Shown here: piece by piece, positions 50,286 through 59,300 of the stretch
How positions within the stretch are numbered: the first letter of the stretch is position 1
Layout: every line of letters starts with the position of its first letter
NCBI RefSeq assembly: GCF_014647835.1
Contig: NZ_BMPY01000011.1
Location: 124,001-188,000 of the forward strand
Direction of reading: 5' to 3'
Length of the DNA stretch: 64,000 nucleotides
From: Microbispora rosea subsp. aerata
Lineage (GTDB): Bacteria > Actinomycetota > Actinomycetes > Streptosporangiales > Streptosporangiaceae
Position numbers and translations under genes: made by a program
The notes under the pieces: model-generated
What the model was told of the DNA's origin: nothing
Database searches by the model: none
The model's input: the letters and a program-made list of their open reading frames with translations, nothing else

Positions 50286-51008
50286 GGCACGCGCCTGGCC
50301 CACGACGGGCTCGCGGGCGGCGAGAGCCAGGCCGACGTCGCGGAGCTGCTTGGCCCTGTGCAACTGCGATCTCCAGTCGGTGCCGGTCGCCCGGTGCGAC
50401 ATGTCGACCTCGACCTCGATCACCCGGAAGCCCTTCCTGAGCAGGTCGACGGTCATGCCGGTCTCGACGCCGAAGCCGTAGGCGAGCGGCCGGGCCGCCT
50501 CGAACGCGGCCCTGGTGAGGCATCGCTGCCCGTTCAGCGGCTGGGTCGCCTCCCAGCCGGTGAGCCGCTTGATGCCGTCTCGGGCCACCCGTACGACGAT
50601 GCCGTGCCCGCCGAGCTTGACCCGGGTCGCGAACTTCGCGATGGCCAGGTCGGCCTCGCCCGCGCGCACCGGCGCGATCAGCGGGAGGGCCGCCGCCGCC
50701 GTCTCGCCCAGGTCGGCGTCGAGGAACAGCAGGTGCCGAGGATTGTCCTCGTCCAGGAGGCGTACGGCCTCGGCCCCGCTCTCCATCGCCGCGGCCTTGC
50801 CCCGGTTGCGGCTGTGCCGTACGACCCGGGCGCCCGCCGCCCTGGCCACCCGGCCTGTCTCGTCGGACGAGCCGTCGTCGACCACGACCACGAGGTCCAC
50901 GCCGGGTAGCTTCAGGGCGGCGGTCACGGTGGCGCCGATCCGGTCGGCCTCGTCCTTCGCCGGGATCACCACCGCGGTGTCCGGCTCTGGCACTGCCAGC
51001 TCCCCCAT
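50262..51008 (-). CDS. Family 2 glycosyltransferase (GT-A)
   Basis: A 248-residue enzyme. It has the sugar-nucleotide binding start VVIPAKDEADRIGATV, then LVVVVDDGSSDETGRVARAAGA, and LLFLDADLGET with the DxD metal motif. A single domain with no membrane segment; it resembles glucosyl-3-phosphoglycerate synthase and dolichyl-phosphate glucosyltransferase-like proteins. With the two lipid-linked glycosyltransferases nearby, it may make polyprenyl-phosphate sugar (inference). It is 4 bp after the STAS gene, so they form one operon. Its stop codon starts a 25-bp repeat array. Confidence 0.82.
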   Translation of the reverse strand: MGELAVPEPDTAVVIPAKDEADRIGATVTAALKLPGVDLVVVVDDGSSDETGRVARAAGARVVRHSRNRGKAAAMESGAEAVRLLDEDNPRHLLFLDADLGETAAAALPLIAPVRAGEADLAIAKFATRVKLGGHGIVVRVARDGIKRLTGWEATQPLNGQRCLTRAAFEAARPLAYGFGVETGMTVDLLRKGFRVIEVEVDMSHRATGTDWRSQLHRAKQLRDVGLALAAREPVVGQARAALRPPRR

Positions 51009-51012
51009 GCGC

Positions 51013-51372
51013 CTAGCCCTGGTGCTCGGCCGTGAGCAGGTCGGCGGGCACCGTGTCGTGCACCGTGAACACCGAGTCCAGGCCGGTGACCTGGAGAATC
51101 TTGCGTACCGCCGGTCTTGGCGCCGCCACCTCCAGCGTGCCTCCCCGCTCGCGCAGCCGCTTGAGCGCCGACAGCAGCACGTTCATGCCGGTGGAGTCGC
51201 AGAACTCCACTCCGGACATGTCGATGACCACACGGTCCGGCCCGGTCTCCAGCAGACGGGTGAACTCCGCCTGCAGCCGGGGCGCGGTATATAGGTCGAT
51301 TTCGCCGAAGACGGCCATGACGGCCTGACCGGCGTGGGATTGCGTCGCGACTTTGAGCTCCACGAGGCGCAC
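51013..51372 (-). CDS. STAS-domain anti-sigma factor antagonist
   Basis: About 119 residues from a GTG at 51372. The STAS fold is clear: VMAVFGEIDLYTAPRLQAEF, then VVIDMSGVEFCDSTGMNVLLSAL with the phosphorylatable Ser, and LEVAAPRPAVRKILQVTGLDSVF. Such proteins bind an RsbW/SpoIIAB-type kinase when unphosphorylated and free a sigma factor. A candidate HATPase kinase is encoded at 55954-56406, but not adjacent. The start is uncertain by a few codons. Confidence 0.85.
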   Translation of the reverse strand: MRLVELKVATQSHAGQAVMAVFGEIDLYTAPRLQAEFTRLLETGPDRVVIDMSGVEFCDSTGMNVLLSALKRLRERGGTLEVAAPRPAVRKILQVTGLDSVFTVHDTVPADLLTAEHQG

Positions 51373-51588
51373 ACTAGCGTCGTACCGGCCTCGGGTCACG
51401 CTCCATCAGATTCCTCGAAGAGTCGTCCGCCCTTTGTCCCCGATTTCGGCCCCATGTAAACGCGGAGTGCGCGAAGCTTGACGCTATGCGACACCGGCGT
51501 CGCCGGATGGAGGGCCCGGAACCTCCGCGTCTTGGTCGTCACTTCGAATAAGGAGGGCGGGCGCCACGCACAGCGGGCCCGAGAGCAG

Positions 51589-52026
51589 ATGAACAGTGAG
51601 ATACCCGAGGACCCCCAGCGGCGAGTGCTGCGCGAGCACCTGGAGACCATCCAGGTCCGTACGGAGAAGGCGTCGTCATGGCGCGAGGCGGCCGAGCCGC
51701 TGCGCGGCCTGGTCAACCGTGAAGGGTATGTCCCGGTCAGCGCCCGGCTGGCGGCCGAGGACCTCGATTTCCTCGCCGAGGCGCGCGAGGAGCTGCTGAG
51801 CTTCTCCGAGCTCGGCATCCGGCTGCTCGACCTGCATCAGCCGAGGGACGCCGGCGGCATCTCGAGCGACCCGGCCAACCCGATCCTGCGGTGCCGAAGC
51901 TGCATGTGGCGCTGGCCGTGCCCCACGTTCCGGGTCATGGCGGAGGCGTTCACCCCCCGCCAGCGGGAGGCCGCCCCGGACGCCCCTCCCTGGCGCGGCC
52001 AGCTGGAGCATCAAGGCGACGCGTGA
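51589..52026 (+). CDS. Hypothetical protein with a CxxC...C motif
   Basis: A 145-residue helical protein; the ATG at 51589 gives MNSEIPEDPQRRVLREHLE. It is largely helical up to about residue 105 and then has LRCRSCMWRWPCPTFRV, three cysteines that could bind a metal. No family recognised, though small proteins of this layout are common in actinobacteria. It is convergent with the sensor kinase gene and divergent from the STAS gene. Confidence 0.65.
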   Translation: MNSEIPEDPQRRVLREHLETIQVRTEKASSWREAAEPLRGLVNREGYVPVSARLAAEDLDFLAEAREELLSFSELGIRLLDLHQPRDAGGISSDPANPILRCRSCMWRWPCPTFRVMAEAFTPRQREAAPDAPPWRGQLEHQGDA

Positions 52027-52134
52027 CCTCGGCGGCGCGTGCTCCCCTGCCCCGGCGGGCACCGCACCACCGCCGGGGGCGCTGCTCACCATGCCCTTCA
52101 GGGCGGGACGGCCGGGAACGGGCGGGAGTGGGCC

Positions 52135-53250
52135 TCAGGCCAGCGGCAGCGTGATCGTGAACACGCAGCCGGGAGGATGGTTGACCACGCCGATCTCGCC
52201 GCCGTGGGCCTCCACGATGCCGCGCGCGATCGCGAGTCCGAGCCCCGCGCCGCCGTCGGGGCCCGGCGTGCGCGCCGCCTCGCCCCGGAACGCGACGTCG
52301 AAGACCCGGGGCAGGTCGTCCTCCGGGATGCCTCCGCAGCCGTCGAGCACGGACAGGCGGGCGGTCGACTCGCCGGCCACCGCCCGTACGACGACCGTGC
52401 CCCCGGGGGGCGTGTGACGGATGGCGTTCACCACCAGGTTGCGTACGGCCCGGCCGAGCTGCCCGGCGTCGGCGTACACCGGGACGCGCGGGTCCGCCTC
52501 GCCGGTCAGGTGCACGCCCTCGGCACGGGCGAGCGGCTCGACGGCGGCGAGGGTGTCCGCGACGAGGTCGCCGAGCCCGGTGCGGGTGAGCCTGGGCCGC
52601 AGCGACCCCGCGTGGATCCGCGACAGCTCGAACAGGTCCTCCACCATCCCGGCGAGCCGGTCGACCTCCACCCTGATCTGAACGTGGTAGCGCTTGACGG
52701 TCTCGGGGTCGTCGGCCACCCCGTCCTCCAGGGCCTCCACCATGGCCCGCATGCCGGCGAGGGGAGTGCGCAGGTCGTGACTGACCCACGCCACCAGTTC
52801 GCGCCGCGCGCTCTCCAGCGCCCGCTCGCGCTCGTGGGCCAGCCGCAGCCGCTCGTACGCCTGCTCAAGCGCGGCGGAGATGGTCTGCAGCTCGGCCGGG
52901 AGCGGCGCGGGCGGCGGAGTGAACCGGCCGGACGGCGGCACGCTCTCCAGCGCGCTGACGAGGCTCCTGCTGGCGCGCACCACCGTCCTGGCGTTGACCA
53001 GCGCGACCCCGAGCCCCACCAGGCCGCCGATGGCGACGACGGTCAGCACGATGTTCTTCGGCTCGCCATCGATGATCATGGCGAGCGTGATGGCGACAAC
53101 CCCGGCCAGCGTCGCGGCGACCGTCACGGCGGCGACGACCGCGAGCATCACGCCGATCGACCTGCGGCGCAGCACCCGCAGCAGCGCCAGGCCCAGACCC
53201 GCGATGACGAGGCCGAGCCCGGCGGCGACCGCGACGATCTGGACGATCAC
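52135..53250 (-). CDS. Sensor histidine kinase (EnvZ/OmpR class)
   Basis: A 371-residue kinase from a GTG at 53250. Three membrane helices lie in the first 88 residues (IVQIVAVAAGLGLVIAGLGL, VMLAVVAAVTVAATLAGVVAITLAMI, VVAIGGLVGLGVALVN). A helical linker leads to WVSHDLRTPL with phosphoacceptor His158, then the ATPase domain (NLVVNAIRHTPPGG, DGCGGIP, GAGLGLAIARGIVEAHGG). Its start overlaps the stop of its response regulator by 4 bp (GTGA). There is no large outer loop, so it senses within the membrane or cytoplasm. Confidence 0.88.
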   Translation of the reverse strand: MIVQIVAVAAGLGLVIAGLGLALLRVLRRRSIGVMLAVVAAVTVAATLAGVVAITLAMIIDGEPKNIVLTVVAIGGLVGLGVALVNARTVVRASRSLVSALESVPPSGRFTPPPAPLPAELQTISAALEQAYERLRLAHERERALESARRELVAWVSHDLRTPLAGMRAMVEALEDGVADDPETVKRYHVQIRVEVDRLAGMVEDLFELSRIHAGSLRPRLTRTGLGDLVADTLAAVEPLARAEGVHLTGEADPRVPVYADAGQLGRAVRNLVVNAIRHTPPGGTVVVRAVAGESTARLSVLDGCGGIPEDDLPRVFDVAFRGEAARTPGPDGGAGLGLAIARGIVEAHGGEIGVVNHPPGCVFTITLPLA

Positions 53251-53960
53251 GACAGCGGCTCGTAGCGGTAGCCGACGCCCCAGACCGTGACGATCCTGCG
53301 CGGGTCGGTTGGATCTTCCTCGATCTTCTCCCGCAGCCTGCGCACGTGGACCGTGACGGTGGAGGAGTCGCCGAACGACCACCCCCACACCTGGTCGAGC
53401 AGGGCCGTACGGCTGAACGCCTGGCGGGGATTGCGCAGCAGGTAGACGAGCAGGTCGAACTCGCGGGCGGTCAGCGTGATCTCCTTGCCGCGCAGGCGCA
53501 CCTCGTGGGCGCCGACGTCCACGACGAGGTCGCCGTCGCGCAGCACGCCCGTGCCGGTGGGCATCAGGGCGCCGCGGGCCCGCCGCAGCACGGACTGCAC
53601 GCGCAGGGCCAGCTCGCGCGGGCTGAACGGCTTCGTCACGTAGTCGTCCGCGCCCGTCTCCAGGCCGACCACCCGGTCCATCTCCTCGCCGAGCGCGGTC
53701 AGCATGATCACCGGAACGGGCCGGCGCTCTCGCAGCTTCCGGCATACCTGCAGGCCGTCGAGCTTGGGCAGCATCAAGTCGAGCACCATCAGGTCGGGCG
53801 GGTCGGCCAGGGCCCGGCGCAGCGCCTCGGCCCCGTCGCCCACACACTCGACCTCGTGCCCGTCGCGTTCCAGGTAGCGGGCCACCACCTCGGCGACGGT
53901 GGGATCGTCGTCCACCACGAGGACACGGGCGGGCTTTTGCGGAGTTCTGGGAGAGGGCAC
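53247..53960 (-). CDS. OmpR/PhoB-family response regulator
   Basis: About 237 residues; the GTG at 53960 or the GTG at 53969 may start it. The receiver has VLVVDDDP and phosphoacceptor Asp61 in LMVLDLMLPKLDG, with the switch Lys in DDYVTKPFSPREL. The winged-helix output (ITLTAREFDLLVYLLRNPRQAFSRTALLDQVWGW, then TVTVHVRRLREKIEEDP, VWGVGYRYE) is complete. It is the first gene of the pair with the kinase, and a 480-bp region upstream separates it from the next operon. Confidence 0.9.
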   Translation of the reverse strand: MPSPRTPQKPARVLVVDDDPTVAEVVARYLERDGHEVECVGDGAEALRRALADPPDLMVLDLMLPKLDGLQVCRKLRERRPVPVIMLTALGEEMDRVVGLETGADDYVTKPFSPRELALRVQSVLRRARGALMPTGTGVLRDGDLVVDVGAHEVRLRGKEITLTAREFDLLVYLLRNPRQAFSRTALLDQVWGWSFGDSSTVTVHVRRLREKIEEDPTDPRRIVTVWGVGYRYEPLS

Positions 53961-54440
53961 GTCCCCCACGGTACGTGTCCCCGGCAACCAGGCCGAGACC
54001 TCGTCATCGCCTCGTAAGAACCTGCTTTCCCGCCTGCAGAGATCGGCGGCCGGTGAGGTGGGAGCGGGTGCCGCATATCGCCGTCCGCCGCCTCGTCTCA
54101 CCGCGGCGGGCGATGCCCGCGACCCGCAGGCCGGCAGCGTGTCGCCGTCAAGCGCGGCCGGTGCGTAACCCGCGGCTGCGGCAGGCCGCGCCCGCCACCG
54201 CGCGCCGAGGCCGGGGGCATGGCGCCGCGGGCCGTCGTGGGCTTTCCCCGAGGCCCCGCCCGGGGCCGCCCATCCTCTCTGTCGGCACCGGGGTCGGCTC
54301 GGCAGCCGAGACGTCATGACGATCTGTAGGTGAATCACGACTGAACGCGGTGATTCACGTGAAACCTTCCGGTCGCGGCTATGGGGATCCGATTCCCGAT
54401 CAGGCGCGCGGTTGTCGGTCCCACCGCGTACCTTGTGGCT
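53961..54440. other. Intergenic region between divergent operons
   Basis: About 480 bp without a supported gene. It contains an inverted repeat at 54330-54358 described separately; otherwise GC-rich with no conserved motif recognised. Confidence 0.5.
54330..54358. promoter_or_regulatory. Inverted repeat GTGAATCAC-N11-GTGATTCAC
   Basis: Perfect 9-bp arms at 54330-54338 and 54350-54358, 82 bp before the 55-residue membrane gene. A plausible operator for the following three-gene operon. Confidence 0.55.
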
Positions 54441-54608
54441 ATGGCCCGTATCGTGCTGACCGTACTGGGGATCCTCGCGGCCCTCTGGCTGGTGTTCGGA
54501 TTCGTGATCCCCGCGCTGTTCGCGACGCTGAAGTTCCTGTTCGTCATCGGGATCATCGCCCTCGTCGCCGTGGTCGCGGTCACCGTCGTGGGGAAGCTCT
54601 CCCGCTGA
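54441..54608 (+). CDS. Small membrane protein (55 residues)
   Basis: Two hydrophobic segments cover nearly the whole protein (IVLTVLGILAALWLVFGFVIP and FLFVIGIIALVAVVAVTVVG) with a short basic end GKLSR. The ATG at 54441 starts MARIVLTVLG. It ends one base before the next gene's GTG, so it belongs to the YidC operon. No known domain. Confidence 0.6.
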   Translation: MARIVLTVLGILAALWLVFGFVIPALFATLKFLFVIGIIALVAVVAVTVVGKLSR

Positions 54609-54609
54609 C

Positions 54610-54891
54610 GTGAACGCTCTCCAGGCCGTCATCGGATCGCTCGTCTGGCTGCTGGCCGAGGTGGCCGCCGGGTCCGCGGGCCCCGGCACGCTGACCGCGG
54701 TCGGCCTGACCGGCGTGGCCGTCCTGGTGTTCGCCTGGATGCTCTACCGGCTGACCGGCGTCCCCGTTTTTCGTCAGGGGCCGGACAGGCCGTCGCACAC
54801 CGGTGAGACGGCGATGGTCAGGCTGCGCGACCCCGGCACGCCTGGCCGTCCCCGTCCCCGCGCACCATCGGGAAGCCCCGCGCTCGTCTGA
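54610..54891 (+). CDS. DUF6412-like small membrane protein
   Basis: A 93-residue protein from a GTG at 54610, with one or two membrane helices (AVIGSLVWLLAEVAAGSAG, TAVGLTGVAVLVFAWMLYRL) followed by a polar Arg/Pro/Gly tail (FRQGPDRPSHTGET and on). As I recall, small proteins of this type occur next to the second YidC in actinobacteria. Function unknown; its place suggests a role with the insertase. Confidence 0.65.
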   Translation: MNALQAVIGSLVWLLAEVAAGSAGPGTLTAVGLTGVAVLVFAWMLYRLTGVPVFRQGPDRPSHTGETAMVRLRDPGTPGRPRPRAPSGSPALV

Positions 54892-54964
54892 CCGGCGACC
54901 CGGTCGCGAGCGCTTTCGTCATGCCCTCATTCACCAGTAGAAACGCGCAGACGAAAGGCTTCCC

Positions 54965-55627
54965 GTGTTCGACTTCGTGCTCGACCCCGCCTACCGGCTC
55001 ATCGACGCGCTCAGCCATGTCACCGGCGCCGGACTCGCGATCGTCCTGGTCACCCTCGCCGTACGGCTGTCGCTGCTGCCGCTGAGCATCCGCGTCGCCC
55101 GCGCGCAGCGCATCCGGATGCGGCTCGCTCCCCAGGTGGAGAAGCTGCGCACGCGGTGGAAGAACAACCCCCGGCGGCTCCTGCGCGAGGTGAACGCGTT
55201 GTACGCCAAGGAGGGCGTCGGCCAGTTCACCGGCTATCTTCCGGCGTTCGCGCAGTCGCCGTTCTTCATGGTGACCTACCGGTTGTTCACCGCCGCCGTG
55301 ATCGCCGGGCACCCTAACCTGCTGCTCGCGCAGAGCGTGCTCGGCGTGCCGCTGGGGGAGCACCTCGCGGCGGTGGTCGCCGGGGCGGGCCTGATCAGCC
55401 CTCAGGTCGCGGTGTTCGCCGGGCTGCTCGCGCTGCTCGTGGCCGTGGCCGTGATCGCCGCTCGCAGGGTCGAGCCCACGGCGCCGATGCGGCCCCTGGC
55501 GGTCCTGACGCCGTTCTGGACCGTCGCCGCGGCGGCCTTCCTCCCGCTCGCGGCGGGCATCTACCTGCTCGTGAGCAGCGCCTGGACGACGGCCGAGCGG
55601 GCCGTGCTCTACCCGCGCGCGGCGTGA
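54965..55627 (+). CDS. YidC/Oxa1-family membrane protein insertase (second paralogue type)
   Basis: A 220-residue insertase from a GTG at 54965. It has the conserved core LAIVLVTLAVRLSLLPLSIRVARAQ with the hydrophilic-groove Arg, then an amphipathic hairpin (PQVEKLRTRWKNNPRRLLREVNALYAKEGV) and three further helices. Short length and the absence of a large outer domain and of rnpA/jag genes mark it as an accessory YidC, not the housekeeping copy. It inserts membrane proteins, here maybe under special conditions given the operator-like repeat upstream. Confidence 0.83.
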   Translation: MFDFVLDPAYRLIDALSHVTGAGLAIVLVTLAVRLSLLPLSIRVARAQRIRMRLAPQVEKLRTRWKNNPRRLLREVNALYAKEGVGQFTGYLPAFAQSPFFMVTYRLFTAAVIAGHPNLLLAQSVLGVPLGEHLAAVVAGAGLISPQVAVFAGLLALLVAVAVIAARRVEPTAPMRPLAVLTPFWTVAAAAFLPLAAGIYLLVSSAWTTAERAVLYPRAA

Positions 55628-55953
55628 CGCCGGGAAAGCTCGGACACCGACCGCCTGACCGGCGACCACACGATCGTGACCGGATGCCGACCGCCCGGCC
55701 GGTGGCCGCGCGATCGTGTCCTGGGCGACGGGGAGGACGTCCGCGATCCCCCGGCCGGGGTGTCACGCGTCTGACCCGGGTGAGGCCGGTTCGCGCCGCC
55801 GACCCGGGCCGGGGGGCATACGCGCCGTCCCGAGTTGAGTCGACGCACGCCTCCCCAGGCGCAGCGGTCCACGTCTTCCCCGGGGGAAGCCGGCGCGCGG
55901 CTCCCCCGTGCCGCGGCGGTGCGGGCCGTCAGGCGGCACCGGACGGGGAGCGC
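55628..55953. other. Intergenic region with an imperfect repeat
   Basis: About 325 bp without a gene. The segment CCGCCTGACCGGCGACCACA near 55650 recurs loosely near 55690 (CCGCCCGGCCGGTGGCCGCG), each followed by CGATCGTG. Nothing else recognised. Confidence 0.4.
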
Positions 55954-56406
55954 TCAGCCGACCTCGCGCAGCACCGGGGTTTCAGACAACTCGGGATGTC
56001 CATTCCGGGCGGGCCACGAGGCGGGGACGACGGCCCAGACGGTGGTCGCCTCCTCCTCGTGCCTGACCCCCCAGCGCTCGGCGAGGTATTCGACGATGCC
56101 GAGCCCGCGGCCTCCGAGGGACGACAGGGTCGGGTGGCCCGCACGGGGTTCCGTACACGCGCCGCCGTCGCTCACGGCCACCTCGACCTGGTCCTGCGAC
56201 CAGAACCAGGCCACTTTGAGCTGGCCGGACGGGAGAGGGTGGGCGTGGCGCAACGCGTTGCTCAGCAGTTCGCTCATGATCAGCACAACGTCGTCGACGG
56301 CGGAGGCGAGCAGCCCCGCGTTCGAAAGTTCGGCGCTGAGGCGCTGACGTGCGACAGCCACGCTCGACGGTGCGTACGGCAGCATCACAACGCTCGACGC
56401 ACTCAC
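55954..56406 (-). CDS. Anti-sigma-type serine kinase/ATP-binding protein (HATPase_c_2)
   Basis: A 150-residue GHKL-fold protein. It has the N box DDVVLIMSELLSNALRHA, the G1-like VAVSDGGACTEP and the G2 region LGGRGLGIVEYLAERWGV. Single-domain proteins of this kind are very numerous in streptomycete-like genomes and act as RsbW/SpoIIAB-like anti-sigma kinases. The STAS protein at 51013 is one possible partner. It stands alone. Confidence 0.83.
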   Translation of the reverse strand: MSASSVVMLPYAPSSVAVARQRLSAELSNAGLLASAVDDVVLIMSELLSNALRHAHPLPSGQLKVAWFWSQDQVEVAVSDGGACTEPRAGHPTLSSLGGRGLGIVEYLAERWGVRHEEEATTVWAVVPASWPARNGHPELSETPVLREVG

Positions 56407-56553
56407 CTCCCCGTTCCCCCCGTTTCTGCTGCACGAGCCAGTACGACCGAAATGCCCCGCTTACTCGGCCGGGAAACCGTGCCCCGGATCACAGCTTGTG
56501 CACATTGGACAATAGTTGAGTCCTTAAGTGGTGACGCCACGCTCCGATCTGTC

Positions 56554-58620
56554 TTATCGGGATGAAGATCCTGCGGAGTTCAACACCACCCGCATCCGGG
56601 TCCCCCCACCCGATCGGGGCAGCGCGGAAACATCCCCGCCCTGGGCCCGGGCGAGGTTGCGCACGATGTAGAGCCCGAGCCCGACCCCGCCGAACCTGCG
56701 CCGGTTGCCGCTGTCGGCCTGGACGAACCGCTCGAAGATCCGCTCACGGTCGCCGGGCGCGATGCCCACTCCCTCGTCGTCCACCACCAGCACGACCCGG
56801 TCGTCCTCCGGCCATGCCTCGACCCGGATGAGACCCCCGTCGGGGGAGTATTTGAACGCGTTCTCCAGGAGCTGGGCCAGGAGGATGTCGGTGGCCAGCG
56901 CGTCCCCGTACACGAGGGGGAGATCGGGCGGGATGTCCACCTCCAGCCGGTGCCGGTCGGACAGGACCGGCAGCCCGAGCGTCGCCGCGTGCACCCGGTC
57001 GGCCAGGTCGAAGGGCTCGACCTTGACCTTCAGCTCCTCCGCGCCCGCCCGCGCGCCGAGCAGGAGATGGTCCATGAGCTGCCCGAGCGAGCGGGCGCGC
57101 TCGGCGATCGTGTGGACCGCCGACCGCCGCTCCGCGTCCGACAGGTGGTCCCAGCGGGAGTCGAGCGTGCTGGCGAAGCCGTGCACGATCGTGATCGGCG
57201 TGCGCAGCTCGTGGCTGGTGGTGGCGAGGAAGAGGTCCTTGGCCTCCTCGAGCTCCTTGGCCCGGGTCACGTCGCGGAAGTCGACGACGGTCTCCCCGGT
57301 CTCCCGGATCTCCGCGCACAACACGTCGAGCCATCGGCCGGACGGGAGCTGGAAGGTGAGCTTCTCCCCCGGCTCCGGCAGCGGGAACGGCGGCGGCCCG
57401 CCGATCGCCTGGTCCGCCGGAAGGCCGGTCAGCTCGGCCGCCGCCGGGTTCCACCGCACGACCACGCCCTCGCCGTCGAGCACCGCGATGCCGTCGGCGC
57501 TGGCGTCGAAGACGGCCCGCTCGTGCGCGCGCTGCCGCACCGCCTCCTGGTACGCCATGGCGTTGGCGACCGCGATGCCGGCGTGCCCGGCGAGCAGTTC
57601 GAGCAGTTCGAGCTCCAGATGGCTCGCCTTGCGCCGGGCGAACAGCGCGTAGAGCGCTCCATAAGGGCGCCCGCCCACGGCCGCGATGCCGACGGCGATC
57701 GTGTGCAGGCCGGGCAGGCGCGCCCAGATCAGGTCGGGGAAGCCCTCCGGGCCCGTCTCGAGCAGCACGGTCTTGCCGGTGCGCAGCAGCTTGGCGACCA
57801 GGCTCGTGTGCAGGTCGGCGGTGGCCCCGCGCAGCGTCTCGGGCAACTGGTGCACACCGACCAGGCGCAGCCGGTCGCCCTCGATGGACACGAACCCCCC
57901 GGCGTCCGCGCCGGTCAGCTCGGTCAGGCTCGCGGCGATGCGGTCGAGCACGACGGGCAGGTCGAGCTCGGCGTTGATGTCGCCGACCACGTCGGTCAGG
58001 CGGCGCACCAGCCGGGCGCGGCGCACCATCCTGCCGTGCGCCGCGTCGTCGTCCTCGGTCGCGTGGTAGACGTTCACGTAGCCCAGCAGGGCGCCGGCCG
58101 GCGAGCACAACGCGCTCGTGTCGACCCGCAGGTCGAGCATCCGGCCGTCGCGGTGCAGGCGCTTGGTGCTCAGCGAGACCCGGCCGCCCGCGCGTACGCG
58201 TTCGAGCACGGCGTGGTGCTCGGCCATCAGCTCGTGGGGCACGATCGGGGCGCGTCTGCCGAGCAGTTCGGCCGCGGTCCAGCCGAACAGCCGCTCGGCC
58301 GCGGCGTTCCAGCTCAGCACGGCCAGGTCGCGGTCGAGCGCGACGATCGCGTCGGGGGAGCCGGCCAGGATCGCGCGCGCGAGCCCCTCCTCGACGTCGC
58401 CGAAAGCCGCGTCGCCGCAGGCGGCGTCACCGAGAGCCCCGTCTCCGAGAACCCCGTCTCGGAGAACCCGGTCGCCGGGAGCCCCCTCACCGAGACCCGC
58501 GTCGCCGAGACCCGCGTCGCCGAAGGTCGCGGTGTCCGGGGCCGCGGCATGAGGCGTCGCGGCGTCGGGGACCGCGGAGGCGAGATCGGTCGCCCGGCCG
58601 TCCACGCTGCTGTCACCCAC
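56554..58620 (-). CDS. Multidomain sensor kinase: PAS-GAF-PAS-HisKA-HATPase
   Basis: A 688-residue soluble kinase from a GTG. After a 75-residue N-terminus of A/LGDxx repeats, PAS 1 covers about 80-195, GAF about 205-355 (DINAELDLPVVLDRIAASLTEL, GRPYGALYALFARRK), PAS 2 about 365-455 and HisKA has SHELRTPI with His470. The ATPase domain ends the protein (LLENAFKYSP, VDDEGVGIAPGDRERIFERFVQ, GGVGLGLYIVRNLARAQGG). No membrane helices, so it senses internal signals such as redox or ligand. No response regulator is adjacent. Confidence 0.85.
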   Translation of the reverse strand: MGDSSVDGRATDLASAVPDAATPHAAAPDTATFGDAGLGDAGLGEGAPGDRVLRDGVLGDGALGDAACGDAAFGDVEEGLARAILAGSPDAIVALDRDLAVLSWNAAAERLFGWTAAELLGRRAPIVPHELMAEHHAVLERVRAGGRVSLSTKRLHRDGRMLDLRVDTSALCSPAGALLGYVNVYHATEDDDAAHGRMVRRARLVRRLTDVVGDINAELDLPVVLDRIAASLTELTGADAGGFVSIEGDRLRLVGVHQLPETLRGATADLHTSLVAKLLRTGKTVLLETGPEGFPDLIWARLPGLHTIAVGIAAVGGRPYGALYALFARRKASHLELELLELLAGHAGIAVANAMAYQEAVRQRAHERAVFDASADGIAVLDGEGVVVRWNPAAAELTGLPADQAIGGPPPFPLPEPGEKLTFQLPSGRWLDVLCAEIRETGETVVDFRDVTRAKELEEAKDLFLATTSHELRTPITIVHGFASTLDSRWDHLSDAERRSAVHTIAERARSLGQLMDHLLLGARAGAEELKVKVEPFDLADRVHAATLGLPVLSDRHRLEVDIPPDLPLVYGDALATDILLAQLLENAFKYSPDGGLIRVEAWPEDDRVVLVVDDEGVGIAPGDRERIFERFVQADSGNRRRFGGVGLGLYIVRNLARAQGGDVSALPRSGGGTRMRVVLNSAGSSSR
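58400..58560 (-). repeat. 15-bp-like repeats encoding A/LGDxx near the kinase N-terminus
   Basis: GATGCGGGTCTCGG-like units encode TFGDAGLGDAGLGEGAPGD and on to AAFGD, about nine pentapeptide steps. Pentapeptide-repeat-like spacing, but too short for a full beta-helix. Confidence 0.55.
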
Positions 58621-58725
58621 GCCCCCATCGTGCCTTCTTTCACCTTTTGATCATGGGCTTTTCCATCACCTCGCGACCGCTCCGATACGCTGCCGTGCAC
58701 GGAGTGAAGAGAAAGTGGGGCGCCC

Positions 58726-59286
58726 ATGTCCACGGAGGACCTCGAAGCCCTGCTGCGCGTGACCTCGCCCGGATACGTCGGCGAGACCCCGCCCGAGGTC
58801 GCCTTCGGCACCGCCGACACGCCGGTGGGCCGTCTGGTCCTCGCGGTGACCGCACGCGGCGTGCTGGCCTGCACCTACGACGACGAGCACGACGTCTTCG
58901 CCCGGATCTCCCGCGCCGTCGGCTCGTTCATCGGGCCCGACCCGCGCCGCCTCGATCCGCTGCGCAGGGAGCTGGACGCGTACTTCACCGGCAGGCTGCG
59001 CACCTTCTCCCTCCCGGTGGACCTGCGCCTGGTCACCGGGTTCAGCCGTACGGTGATCCAGCTCATGCCGGCCGTGCCGTACGGCAGCGTCACGACCTAC
59101 CAGGAGATCGCCGGGCGGATCGGGCGGCCGCAGGCGCCGCGCGCGGTGGCCAACGCCCTGACGGGCAACCCGGTGTGCCTGCTCCTGCCGTGTCACCGGG
59201 CCGTGGAGGGCCCGGGCTCGCTCGGGGGGTACGCCGGAGGCCCGGTGGCCAAGGAGCACCTGCTCCGGCTGGAGGGCGCGCTCTGA
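58726..59286 (+). CDS. ogt: Methylated-DNA--protein-cysteine methyltransferase
   Basis: A 186-residue Ogt-type repair protein. The active site is LLLPCHRAVEG with Cys156, preceded by the DNA-binding helix ITYQEIA-like TTYQEIAGRIGRPQAPRAVANAL. The N-terminal ribonuclease-like fold covers 1-100. It removes O6-alkyl groups from guanine by transfer to its own cysteine. GGAGTGAAGAG-type sequence precedes the ATG. It is divergent from the big kinase and convergent with cytX, with repeats and a terminator after it. Confidence 0.92.
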   Translation: MSTEDLEALLRVTSPGYVGETPPEVAFGTADTPVGRLVLAVTARGVLACTYDDEHDVFARISRAVGSFIGPDPRRLDPLRRELDAYFTGRLRTFSLPVDLRLVTGFSRTVIQLMPAVPYGSVTTYQEIAGRIGRPQAPRAVANALTGNPVCLLLPCHRAVEGPGSLGGYAGGPVAKEHLLRLEGAL

Positions 59287-59300
59287 CACGCTCTCCGGCC

